DNA of 33,186 nucleotides from Caryophanales bacterium UBA5455 (GTDB lineage Bacteria > Bacillota_I > Bacilli_A > RFN20 > CAG-826). The translations under genes were made by a program, and so were the position numbers. The stretch is taken from positions 196,386-229,571 of the forward strand of contig DIQT01000015.1 of assembly GCA_002427365.1 (NCBI GenBank), read 5' to 3'. The notes beneath the pieces are model-generated. The model ran no database searches. It had not been told where the DNA came from and saw only the letters and a list, made by a program, of their open reading frames with translations. Positions 17,397 through 25,079 of the stretch are shown in pieces. Within the stretch, counting starts at the first letter, position 1. The number at the start of each line of letters is the position of its first letter.

Positions 17397-19304
17397 ATGA
17401 AAATTAAATTCCAAAACAACCAAATCGAAGTTAAGGGGCCGCTAAGTGGGTTTGCGCTTGCGAAACTTTTCGACTTCAAAAAACCTCTCGCGATGATTTT
17501 TAATGGCGAGCAATTAGATTTACAACGAAACATTGACACTGATGGTGTCCTTGAATTTATTGATGAATCGCATCCTGCTGCTTTAGAAATTTTACGGCAC
17601 TCCGCTTCGCATTTACTTGCCCAAGCTGTTCTTCACTTATACCCTCACGCCTTATTTGGCTTTGGACCAGCGATTGAAAACGGCTTTTATTATGATATCG
17701 ATTTTGGCGATGTAAATATTAGTGATGCCGACTTCCCAAAAATTGAAGCCGAAATGAAACGATTAGCAAAAGAAAACTTTCCCATTATTCGGCGGGAATT
17801 ATCAAAAGCGGAAGCTTTAGAACTTTTTAAGAATAACCCTTATAAAGAAGAATTAATTAATGAAATTACTGATCAAATTAGTGTTTACTCGCAAGGTGAC
17901 TTCGTTGATTTATGTGGGGGCATTCATTTACCATCCACGGGTTATATTAAACACTTTAAAATTCAATCACTTGCTGGTGCCTATTGGCGCGGTGATTCAA
18001 ATAATAAACAATTAACCCGGATTTATGCGACGGCTTTCTTTTCAAAAGAAGCTTTAAATCATCATTTAGCAATGCTTGAAGAAGCGAAAAAACGTGACCA
18101 CCGGAAATTAGGGCGGGAACTTGATTTATTTATGCTTAATGAATATGCGCCGGGCGAACCCTTCTTCTTAAATAAAGGATTAATCATTCGTAATGAACTA
18201 GAAAACTATTGGTATGATATTCATACGAAACGCGGTTATGAATTTGTTAAGACCCCTATTATTTTAAACCGGGAACTATGGGAAACATCTGGTCACTGGT
18301 TTAACTATAAAGAAAATATGTATACGACCAAAATTGAAGATCAAGATTTTGCAATTAAACCGATGAACTGTCCTGGTTCAATTCTTGTTTATCAAAACGG
18401 TCTTCACTCATATAACGATTTACCCATTCGGATGGGCGAACTTGGTCTAGTTCACCGTTATGAAGCTAGTGGGGCGTTAAGTGGCTTATTTAGAGTGCGG
18501 GAATTTACCCAAGATGATGCACACATTTATTGCACACCAAGCCAATTACAAAGTGAATTAATTGAACTATTACAATTATTTGATGATATTTATTCGGTCT
18601 TTGGCTTAAGTTATAAAATCGAACTTTCGACGCGGCCGGAAAAAAATTATATTGGCGATATTGCTACTTGGGATTTAAGCGAACAAGCGTTAGCGAATGC
18701 GTGTAAAGCGGTTGGCAAAGAATTTAAACTTAATCCTGGTGATGGTGCTTTCTATGGTCCAAAACTCGACTATAAATTAAACGATAGTATTGGCCGCGTT
18801 TGGCAATGTGGAACAATTCAATTAGATATGAACTTACCAAAACGTTTCCAAATGACATATATCGATGAAAATAATGAAAAGAAACAACCAATTATGCTCC
18901 ACCGGGCGATTTATGGAAGTATCGAACGGTTTATGGGTATTTTAATTGAAAACTTTGCTGGTAATTTCCCCTTATGGTTAGCGCCGGAACAAGTTCGCGT
19001 GCTCCCAGTTAATACACAAATCCATAGCGAAGGGGCGAAAAAACTTAACGCTGCCCTTGTGGAAGCGGGCTTACGTTCAAGCTTAGATGCCAGTAATGAA
19101 AAGCTTGGTTATCGGATGCGGAATGCTCAACTTAAAAAAGTTAAATACACGGTTGTCGTTGGTGATCAAGAATTAGCGAATAATACGGTCACGTATCGAA
19201 TCTATGGAAACCAAGCGCAAGTTACCGTTCCCTTAGCGGATTTTATCGCGCGTTTACATGAGGAAATTGCTTCAAAAGCGCTTGAACCCGCACCATTAGA
19301 ATAA
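17397..19304 (+). CDS. thrS: Threonyl-tRNA synthetase
   Basis: 635 residues, class II synthetase of normal size. Domains: TGS (about 1-60), editing domain with HSASH (68-72) and DLCGGIHLPSTG, catalytic core with PMNCPGS (zinc Cys), HRYEASGALSGLFRVREF (motif 2), DGAFYGPKLDY and HRAIYGSIERF (motif 3), and the C-terminal anticodon domain starting APEQVRVLP. The editing HxxxH and CxxxH motifs are intact, so it should clear Ser-tRNA-Thr. AAAGGAG (17384-17390) sets the ATG at 17397. Expression is controlled by the T-box leader before it. Confidence 0.98.
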   Translation: MKIKFQNNQIEVKGPLSGFALAKLFDFKKPLAMIFNGEQLDLQRNIDTDGVLEFIDESHPAALEILRHSASHLLAQAVLHLYPHALFGFGPAIENGFYYDIDFGDVNISDADFPKIEAEMKRLAKENFPIIRRELSKAEALELFKNNPYKEELINEITDQISVYSQGDFVDLCGGIHLPSTGYIKHFKIQSLAGAYWRGDSNNKQLTRIYATAFFSKEALNHHLAMLEEAKKRDHRKLGRELDLFMLNEYAPGEPFFLNKGLIIRNELENYWYDIHTKRGYEFVKTPIILNRELWETSGHWFNYKENMYTTKIEDQDFAIKPMNCPGSILVYQNGLHSYNDLPIRMGELGLVHRYEASGALSGLFRVREFTQDDAHIYCTPSQLQSELIELLQLFDDIYSVFGLSYKIELSTRPEKNYIGDIATWDLSEQALANACKAVGKEFKLNPGDGAFYGPKLDYKLNDSIGRVWQCGTIQLDMNLPKRFQMTYIDENNEKKQPIMLHRAIYGSIERFMGILIENFAGNFPLWLAPEQVRVLPVNTQIHSEGAKKLNAALVEAGLRSSLDASNEKLGYRMRNAQLKKVKYTVVVGDQELANNTVTYRIYGNQAQVTVPLADFIARLHEEIASKALEPAPLE

Positions 19305-19329
19305 TGATGAGAAATCGATGCATTTCTAT

Positions 19330-19358
19330 TTGACAAGCCGTGCTTAGAATGCTATTAT
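19330..19358 (+). promoter_or_regulatory. Promoter of infC-rpmI-rplT
   Basis: TTGACA (19330-19335), 17-nt spacer, TATTAT (19353-19358). This is the best -35/-10 pair in the window. The transcript would start near 19365, just before the leader. Confidence 0.85.
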
Positions 19359-19363
19359 ATCAA

Positions 19364-19482
19364 CGCTAGATAAATCTTAGAAAGTAGAGGCGCCCGCTTC
19401 TCACCAGATTGTATGAAACAATTGGTCAAACGCTATCTAAATTACTTTAGAAATAAATGGGCGCACTTTGCGTCCATTTTTT
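19364..19482 (+). ncRNA. L20-type autoregulatory leader of infC-rpmI-rplT
   Basis: The leader ends in a terminator: AAATGGGCGC (19455-19464), loop ACTTT, GCGTCCATTT (19470-19479), T run to 19482. Upstream a hairpin AGAGGC/GCTTCT (19386-19401) exposes GCCC. GCGCCC at 19390-19395 is the exact complement of GGGCGC in the 5' arm of the terminator, so an antiterminator is available. TAGATA (19366-19371) can pair with TATCTA (19435-19440). Position, and a terminator with a competing pairing before this operon, match the Bacillota leader in which excess L20 causes premature termination. The family call is inferred from this. Confidence 0.75.
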
Positions 19483-19516
19483 AACTAGTCATATATCAAT
19501 AAGGAGGATATTGCTT

Positions 19517-20068
19517 ATCTCACGTAACAAATATGATCGGAAACGACCCGAAGTAAAACAAGACCCAGTTAATGAAAACATTCGTGTTAGAGAAGTTTTA
19601 GTTATTGCCCCGGATGGCGAATCACTTGGTGTTATGTCAACACACAAAGCTTTAAATTTAGCACAAGAAAAGTACAATCTGGACTTATACTTAGTTGCTC
19701 CGCAAGCCAACCCACCCGTCGCTAAAATTTTGGATTTTGGTAAACATCGCTTCGAACTACAAAAGAAACAAAAAGAAGCGAAAAAAGCGCAAAAAGTTGT
19801 CGAACTTAAGGAAATTCGTCTTTCACCAGTGATCGATACACATGACCTTGAAACAAAAGCGCGCCAAGCAACAAAATTTCTCCAAAATGGTGACCGTGTA
19901 AAAGTGGCAGTTCGCTTTCGTGGCCGGCAGATGGCCCATATTGACGTTGGTGAAAAAGTAATGGAAGAATTTATTGGTATGATTGAAGAATTTGCAGTTG
20001 TTGAGAAGAAACCATTTATGGAAGGTCGCTTCTTAAACTGTATTCTCGCATCGAAAGTAAAAAAATAG
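19517..20068 (+). CDS. infC: Translation initiation factor IF-3, non-AUG start
   Basis: About 183 residues. IF-3 binds the 30S subunit and checks the start codon. Seen: NENIRVREVLVI at the start of the N domain, ANPPVAKILDFGKHRFE in the linker and EIRLSPVIDTHDLETK in the C domain. No ATG or GTG lies between the strong AAGGAGG (19501-19507) and the coding motifs. ATC at 19517 is 9 nt after it and TTG at 19511 only 3 nt after it. The 19517 start is preferred for spacing, and rare AUU-type starts are a known autoregulatory feature of infC in E. coli and Bacillus. An ATG at 19457 lies in the leader terminator and is not credible. rpmI follows after 9 nt. Confidence 0.93.
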   Translation: MSRNKYDRKRPEVKQDPVNENIRVREVLVIAPDGESLGVMSTHKALNLAQEKYNLDLYLVAPQANPPVAKILDFGKHRFELQKKQKEAKKAQKVVELKEIRLSPVIDTHDLETKARQATKFLQNGDRVKVAVRFRGRQMAHIDVGEKVMEEFIGMIEEFAVVEKKPFMEGRFLNCILASKVKK

Positions 20069-20077
20069 GAGGGCAAT

Positions 20078-20269
20078 ATGCCAAAAATGAAAAGTAAACG
20101 CGCTTTAATGAAACGCGTAAAAGTTACCGGAACTGGAAAAATTATCCGGACCCAAGGTTACACGTCGCACTTAGCGACCCACAAAACCCACAAACAAAAA
20201 AGAAATTTACGGGGAACAGTTGAAATGCATCCAAGTGACGTCAAACGCGTCCGGACATTAATTTCATAG
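20078..20269 (+). CDS. rpmI: Ribosomal protein bL35
   Basis: 63 residues, highly basic. MPKMKSKRALMKRVKVTGTG, then RTQGYTSHLATHKTHKQKRNLRG and the VKRVRTLIS end are typical of bL35 of the large subunit. AGGAGGG directly after the infC stop serves its ATG. It sits in the conserved order infC-rpmI-rplT. Confidence 0.97.
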   Translation: MPKMKSKRALMKRVKVTGTGKIIRTQGYTSHLATHKTHKQKRNLRGTVEMHPSDVKRVRTLIS

Positions 20270-20282
20270 TAGGAGAAAGAAA

Positions 20283-20684
20283 ATGGCAAGAGTAAAAGGT
20301 AGTGTACAAACACGTGCACGGCGCAAAAAAGTATTAAAAATGTCCAAAGGCTACTTTGGTAGCAAGAAATTATCATATCGGACCGCAAACGAACAAGTTA
20401 TGCATTCATTACAATATGCATATATTGATCGTCGCTTAGTTAAACGTGACTTCCGTAAATTATGGATTAAACGGATTAATGCCGCAAGTCGGAATTATGG
20501 CATGAGTTATAGCCAATTTATGCATGGTTTAAAATTAGCGAATGTTGATATTAACCGCAAAATGTTAAGCGAACTTGCGATTCATGATGACAAAACTTTT
20601 GGTGCTTTAATTAAATTAAGCAAAGACGCAATTGCAAAAGAACAAAAAGCAAGTGCGAAAAAAGTTAAAGTCGCCGCCGCCTAA
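20283..20684 (+). CDS. rplT: Ribosomal protein bL20
   Basis: 133 residues. MARVKGSVQTRARRKKVLK, GYFGSKKLSYRTANEQVMHS and RRLVKRDFRKLWIKRINAA are the conserved rRNA-binding regions of bL20, needed for large-subunit assembly. It is the likely repressor acting on the leader of its own operon. It carries about 15 extra C-terminal residues rich in Lys and Ala beyond the usual 117-119. AGGAG lies 7-8 nt before the ATG. A strong terminator follows. Confidence 0.97.
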   Translation: MARVKGSVQTRARRKKVLKMSKGYFGSKKLSYRTANEQVMHSLQYAYIDRRLVKRDFRKLWIKRINAASRNYGMSYSQFMHGLKLANVDINRKMLSELAIHDDKTFGALIKLSKDAIAKEQKASAKKVKVAAA

Positions 20685-20705
20685 ATTATATTTATCAAAA
20701 ATAAT

Positions 20706-20731
20706 AAACTCACCAATTGGTGAGTTTTTTT
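20706..20731 (+). terminator. Rho-independent terminator after rplT
   Basis: AAACTCACC (20706-20714), AATT loop, GGTGAGTTT (20719-20727) and a T run to 20731. It closes the infC operon. Confidence 0.93.
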
Positions 20732-20733
20732 AT

Positions 20734-20762
20734 TTGACAAGCATCTTGATGTGTCGTAGTTA
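20734..20762 (+). promoter_or_regulatory. Possible second upstream promoter for the BMP operon
   Basis: TTGACA (20734-20739) right after the rplT terminator, then TAGTTA (20757-20762) at 17 nt. The -10 is poor, so this is less convincing than the element at 20819-20827. Confidence 0.3.
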
Positions 20763-20818
20763 TTAACTTTTCTAAGAAAAAGATAGAAATAGGAAAAGTC
20801 CTTAAAAACCTCCAATTA

Positions 20819-20827
20819 TGTTATGAT
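20819..20827 (+). promoter_or_regulatory. Extended -10 promoter of the BMP transporter operon
   Basis: TATGTTATGAT with TATGAT at 20822-20827 and TGT before it, matching the extended -10 used by pfkA and rpsD. It would start a transcript near 20834, leaving a leader of about 220 nt. Confidence 0.6.
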
Positions 20828-20833
20828 ATAGAG

Positions 20834-21052
20834 AGTTTTGTAATTTATAAATATTTAAATTTCGTAATTTTTATTAAAACCCACAAAAATAATTTGATAA
20901 TTTACTTATAAAGGACTAAAATATAAGGGCAAAGCAACAAAGAGCATAACTCTTCCATACTTTCTAACCAATTTTTTGCGGTTAAATCATTGGTAGAACG
21001 ATGTTCTTTGGGCGAAAAATTTTTCATTAGTTTCAAAAAAAAGAAGGTTACT
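20834..21052 (+). other. Long 5' leader of the BMP lipoprotein gene, unrecognised structure
   Basis: No gene is supported in this stretch. Short pairings visible: AAGAG/CTCTT (20940-20954), TAACC/GGTTA (20965-20984), CAAAG (20930-20934) with CTTTG (21006-21010), and AGAAC/GTTCT (20995-21007), which excludes the previous one. TAACC (20965-20969) can also pair with GGTTA at 21046-21050, which overlaps the ribosome binding region. The motifs of the purine riboswitch (ATATGG loop, GTTTCTACC junction) are absent. It could be an untypical regulatory RNA or merely AT-rich spacer. Confidence 0.4.
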
Positions 21053-22174
21053 ATGAAAAAAATAAGAAAAATTGCTTCGATTAGTTTAGTAGCAGCTGCA
21101 CTTCTCGTGAGCTGTGGGAAGCAAACGGCACTTGTCGCCCTCATCACCGACTTAGGTGATATTGATGACAAGTCATTTAACCAAGGGTCGTGGGAAGGCG
21201 TTCTCGACTATAATAAAGAACACGCTGTCGGCCACCAATATTATAAGCCAGCGGAAGGCACAAATGCTGCTTATATTGAAGCTATTGATTTAGCAGTTTC
21301 TAATGGTGCCGAAATTGTCATTACACCTGGTTTCTTATTTGAACAACCTGTTGCTGATGCGCAAAAGCAATATCCAGATGTCCACTTTGTCTTACTCGAT
21401 GCTCAACCCTTTGATACAACTCGTGGCGATGAAGGGGAATATTATGTTGCAAGCAATACCGTTGCTGTTATGTATGCCGAAGAACAATCAGGCTATTTAG
21501 CGGGGTATGGTGTCGTTATGGATGGCCATACCAAACTTGGCTTTATGGGCGGGATGTCCGTTCCAGCAGTTCGGCGGTTTGGTTTAGGCTTCTTAGTTGG
21601 CGCGCATGACGCTGCCGTTGCTAAGGGGCTTGATGATAAAGCTGTCACCGTTAAATACCACTATACTGGTGGATTTACTGCTACTCCGGAAGCAAAAGCC
21701 AAAGCTGAAACATGGTATGCCGAAGGTGTTAGTGTTATCTTTGCTTGTGGTGGCTCCGTTGGCCAATCCGTTATGGCGGCCGCTGAAGCGAAAAATGGCT
21801 TAGTCGTTGGTGTTGACGTTGACCAAGCTGGTGATAGCGAAACCGTTATTACAAGCGCGATGAAAGGCTTAAGCGCTTCTGTCCAATTAGCTTTAGGCAA
21901 TCACTTTGATGATAAGTGGGAAGGTGGCGTTACTTGGAACCTCGATGCTTCCCAAGGTGGTGTTGGTTTACCAACAGCGAAAACTTCCTGGCGCTTCAAC
22001 ACTTGGAAAGTTAGCGAATACGAAACGATTTTAGGAAAATTAGCGGAGAAAACAGTAACCGTTCTTGATAAGTTACCAGCTGACTACTTAAGTGCTGATC
22101 AACAAAAGGCGATTAGTGATCTTGGTGGGGCAACCGGAACCTTAGCGAAGATTTCCGCAGCGTACGAAGGCTAG
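21053..22174 (+). CDS. BMP family nucleoside-binding lipoprotein
   Basis: 373 residues. The N terminus MKKIRKIASISLVAAALLVSC is a lipoprotein signal with lipobox LVSC and lipidated C21. The mature part is a type I binding fold of the Bmp/Med/PnrA family: LVALITDLGDIDDKSFNQGSW, then a ligand-pocket stretch VVGVDVDQAGDSE and SAMKGLSAS. It should capture nucleosides outside the membrane for the ABC transporter encoded next. The ATG at 21053 has AAGAAGG upstream and gives a complete signal peptide; an in-frame TTG at 20990 would bury it. A terminator between this gene and the ATPase gene suggests excess production of the binding protein. Confidence 0.93.
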   Translation: MKKIRKIASISLVAAALLVSCGKQTALVALITDLGDIDDKSFNQGSWEGVLDYNKEHAVGHQYYKPAEGTNAAYIEAIDLAVSNGAEIVITPGFLFEQPVADAQKQYPDVHFVLLDAQPFDTTRGDEGEYYVASNTVAVMYAEEQSGYLAGYGVVMDGHTKLGFMGGMSVPAVRRFGLGFLVGAHDAAVAKGLDDKAVTVKYHYTGGFTATPEAKAKAETWYAEGVSVIFACGGSVGQSVMAAAEAKNGLVVGVDVDQAGDSETVITSAMKGLSASVQLALGNHFDDKWEGGVTWNLDASQGGVGLPTAKTSWRFNTWKVSEYETILGKLAEKTVTVLDKLPADYLSADQQKAISDLGGATGTLAKISAAYEG

Positions 22175-22188
22175 TTTTTAATTACGAT

Positions 22189-22224
22189 AAGGAACAAGAG
22201 GTTTCGATTTCTTGTTCCTTTTTT
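22189..22224 (+). terminator. Intra-operon terminator (attenuator) between lipoprotein and ATPase genes
   Basis: AAGGAACAAGA (22189-22199), 10-nt loop, TCTTGTTCCTT (22210-22220), T run to 22224: an 11-bp perfect stem. It sits between two genes of one system, with no new promoter seen after it, so it probably lowers downstream expression by partial termination. Confidence 0.88.
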
Positions 22225-22245
22225 AACATTTAAAGGAGAATTTAT

Positions 22246-23868
22246 ATGGTTGAAAATTTACAAACCCAAACTCCTGAACTTAACGATATCCACTCAAATG
22301 ACGAATATATAATTGAAATGCGTAATATTACAAAAGTTTTTCCTGGGGTCAAAGCGAATGACAACGTTTCTTTGACATTGCGTAAAGGAGAAATCCACGC
22401 TTTACTTGGGGAAAATGGGGCTGGTAAGTCTACTCTTATGAGTATTCTTTTTGGTTTATATCAACCCGATGAAGGGGCAATATATAAAAACGGAGAAAAA
22501 GTTTCCATTAATAATCCGAATGATGCGAATGACTTAGGCATTGGAATGACGCACCAACATTTTAAATTAGTCGATATTTTTACAGTTCTTGATAATATCA
22601 TTTTAGGTGATGAACCTATAAAGCATGGCGTCGTTGATCGAAAAGCAGCACGGGAGCGCTTAATTAATATTTCTAAACAATATGGTCTTAATGTTGATCC
22701 AGATGCTTTAGTGGAAAATATTAGTGTTGGGATGCAACAACGGACCGAAATTTTAAAAATGCTTTATCGCGAAAATGAAATTCTTATTTTTGATGAACCA
22801 ACAGCTGTTCTTACACCGCAAGAAATTGACGATTTAATGATAATCATGAAAGGTTTAGCTGAAGAAGGTAAATCAATTTTATTTATTACGCATAAACTCA
22901 ATGAAATCATGAAAGTTGCTGATCGAGTAACGGTTTTACGGAAAGGTCAATATATTGGAACAGTTAATGTTTCCGATACTTCCATTAATAAACTTTCAAA
23001 AATGATGGTTGGTCGCGATGTTGACTTAACGATTAAAAAAGCGGAACCAAAACTTGGTGAAGTTGTCTTACAAATTGAAAATCTCGTCATTAAAAACATT
23101 TATACGAAAAAGAATGTCGTTGATGATGTTAGTTTAGAAGTTCGCGAAGGAGAAATTGTTTGTGTCGCGGGCATTGAAGGTAATGGCCAAAGCGAATTAG
23201 CGCTCGCGATTAATGGTTTAATTAAAGCGGATGGGGGAAAAATCTATCTTAATGGTGAAGATGTCACAAAAAAATCAATTCGCCATCGTAACGATCATGG
23301 GTTAGCCCATGTGCCGGAGGACCGGCATAAATATGGCTTAATTCTTGATTTGCCACTTCGTTATAATTTAGCGCTTAAACAAATGCATACGCCAGAATTT
23401 AAAAAGTATGGCTTTATTCGTGAACTTAATATTACGAACTACGCGGATGAATTAATTGATAAATTTGATATCCGGGCCGGTCAAGGAGCAGAAACAAATA
23501 CTCGTTCAATGTCGGGTGGTAACCAACAAAAAGCAATTATTGCGCGCGAAGCTTCCACGCAGACAAATGTTTTACTTGCCGTCCAACTTGTCCGTGGGCT
23601 TGATGTCGGGGCTATTGAATATATTCATAAAGAATTAGTTCGACAACGCGATTTAGGTAAGGCAATTTTGATGATTTCACTTGAATTAGATGAAGTTATG
23701 GAAATGAGTGATCGTATATTAGTCATGTATGAAGGTAAAATTGTTGCTTCGTTAGATCCAAAAACGACGACCGTGGAAGAAATTGGTGTTTATATGGCGG
23801 GTGGTCACTTAGCTAAAAATGACACGAATCCACTTGAAATAAATACGAATGAGGAATTATCCCAATGA
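22246..23868 (+). CDS. Nucleoside ABC transporter, double ATPase subunit
   Basis: 540 residues with two ABC domains, as in NupO/YufO and RbsA-type ATPases. Domain 1: Walker A GENGAGKST (55-63), signature VSVGMQQRTE in the family variant form, Walker B ILIFDEPTAVLTPQ. Domain 2: degenerate Walker A GIEGNGQSE, signature MSGGNQQKAIIARE, RGLDVGAIEYIHK. The weak second P-loop is usual in this family. AAAGGAG (22232-22238) sets the ATG. The gene overlaps the next by ATGA. It powers import of nucleosides delivered by the BMP lipoprotein; substrate is inferred from family, with sugars as the main alternative. Confidence 0.93.
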   Translation: MVENLQTQTPELNDIHSNDEYIIEMRNITKVFPGVKANDNVSLTLRKGEIHALLGENGAGKSTLMSILFGLYQPDEGAIYKNGEKVSINNPNDANDLGIGMTHQHFKLVDIFTVLDNIILGDEPIKHGVVDRKAARERLINISKQYGLNVDPDALVENISVGMQQRTEILKMLYRENEILIFDEPTAVLTPQEIDDLMIIMKGLAEEGKSILFITHKLNEIMKVADRVTVLRKGQYIGTVNVSDTSINKLSKMMVGRDVDLTIKKAEPKLGEVVLQIENLVIKNIYTKKNVVDDVSLEVREGEIVCVAGIEGNGQSELALAINGLIKADGGKIYLNGEDVTKKSIRHRNDHGLAHVPEDRHKYGLILDLPLRYNLALKQMHTPEFKKYGFIRELNITNYADELIDKFDIRAGQGAETNTRSMSGGNQQKAIIAREASTQTNVLLAVQLVRGLDVGAIEYIHKELVRQRDLGKAILMISLELDEVMEMSDRILVMYEGKIVASLDPKTTTVEEIGVYMAGGHLAKNDTNPLEINTNEELSQ

Positions 23869-25076
23869 AAAAAGTAAAAAGAACTATTCCATTATATAAG
23901 ACAAAAAGTTTTAAATCATTTTTATCTAGTTTCATTTCGATTATTCTTGGATTATTGTTTGGTTTAATTATTATGATTGTTACAAATCCAAGTAACGCCT
24001 TTTTAAAATTCCCGATGTTAATTGGTGGGTGGATGTTTGGTGCGGATGCCGGCAAAGAAATTGGCCGGTGGTTAGAACTTCTTCCTCCCTTATTAATGTG
24101 TGGTCTTGGTGTTGGGTTATCATTTAAAGCCGGTCTATTTAATATTGGCGCGAGTGGACAATATACGCTTGGGTTATTTTTTGCGCTTCTAATTGGTATT
24201 TTAGGAAAACCGCTTGGCCCATTCCAATGGCTTGTTGCCGTCTTATTAGGCATGCTTGGTGGAGCACTGTGGGGATTTATTCCTGGCTTCTTTAAAGCGG
24301 TTTTTAATATTAATGAAGTTATAACTTCGATTATGTTTAACTATATTGGCATGTATATGGTTAACGCGATTATTATGAGTAGTAGTTCCCTTTATAATGG
24401 AAGCCGCGGTCGAACATTTACGATTAATAAAAACGCGATGACGCCAACGTTAGGGTTTGAAAAAATCTTTCCGCGGTCAAATGTTGACTTAACCTTATTA
24501 TTAGCAATTGCGATTGCGATTTTAATGTGGGTTATTTTAAATAAAACAACGTTTGGCTTTGAACTTAAAGCCGCCGGTAGTAACCGCGAAGCCGCAAAAT
24601 ATAGTGGGATTAATGAAAAGAAAAGCATTATTTTAACAATGGTTATCTCAGGTGCCTTATGTGGTTTAGGTGGGGCCTTCTTTATTTTAAAAGCGGACTC
24701 TACGGGCACAGGGGTCGAATATGTTCCCGTCAACGTAATTGCGGGGGAAGGCTTTAACGGCATTGTTGCCGCCTTACTAGGTAGTTCGCATCCAATTGGC
24801 ACAATCTTTTCGAGTTTATTTATTACCTTCCTTCAACGGGGTGGATTCCACGTTCAACCACAATTTAAGGAACAACTTGCAAACATTGTTATTGCCGTTA
24901 TTATTTACTTCTCCGCCTTCTCAATGTTAATTGGGCAACGGTTTAATGAATTCGTTAGAAAAATTAAACACAAAAAGAATACACCTGTGAATAGCGAGGA
25001 ACTAAATGCTCCTCCTATCGAGGGCGTGGTGCCAGATGATGCACCAATATCGAATAATATAGAAGGAGGGAAATAA
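23865..25076 (+). CDS. Nucleoside ABC transporter permease 1
   Basis: 403 residues, about eight to ten membrane segments, of the branched-chain/sugar permease type (NupP/YufP-like). Seen: MIVTNPSNAFLKFPMLIGGW, LPPLLMCGLGVGLSFKAGLFNIGASGQ (split conserved stretch), FELKAAGSNREAAKYSGIN, the coupling loop to the ATPase, and GGAFF. A hydrophilic tail of about 45 residues ends it. Its ATG overlaps the ATPase stop (ATGA), so translation is coupled. Confidence 0.93.
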   Translation: MKKVKRTIPLYKTKSFKSFLSSFISIILGLLFGLIIMIVTNPSNAFLKFPMLIGGWMFGADAGKEIGRWLELLPPLLMCGLGVGLSFKAGLFNIGASGQYTLGLFFALLIGILGKPLGPFQWLVAVLLGMLGGALWGFIPGFFKAVFNINEVITSIMFNYIGMYMVNAIIMSSSSLYNGSRGRTFTINKNAMTPTLGFEKIFPRSNVDLTLLLAIAIAILMWVILNKTTFGFELKAAGSNREAAKYSGINEKKSIILTMVISGALCGLGGAFFILKADSTGTGVEYVPVNVIAGEGFNGIVAALLGSSHPIGTIFSSLFITFLQRGGFHVQPQFKEQLANIVIAVIIYFSAFSMLIGQRFNEFVRKIKHKKNTPVNSEELNAPPIEGVVPDDAPISNNIEGGK

Positions 25077-25079
25077 ATT

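Noticed and set aside
19310..19328. Hairpin AGAAAT/ATTTCT between thrS and infC as thrS terminator
   Set aside because: Only AT-rich 6-bp stem and no real T run; it merges with the infC promoter.
19489..20076. 195-residue open frame antisense to infC, and other long antisense frames (for example 13986-14354 and 23813-24253)
   Set aside because: They mirror well-supported genes, have low-complexity or Pro/Ser/Phe-rich composition and no ribosome site; shadows.
20920..21010. Purine riboswitch before the BMP gene
   Set aside because: CTTTCTAACC slightly resembles the GTTTCTACC junction, but the ATATGG loop, complementary loop-loop bases and the P1/J1-2 sequence are missing. Left as an unrecognised leader.
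21014..21025. Palindrome GAAAAATTTTTC in the BMP leader
   Set aside because: Simple A/T runs; expected by chance in AT-rich spacer.
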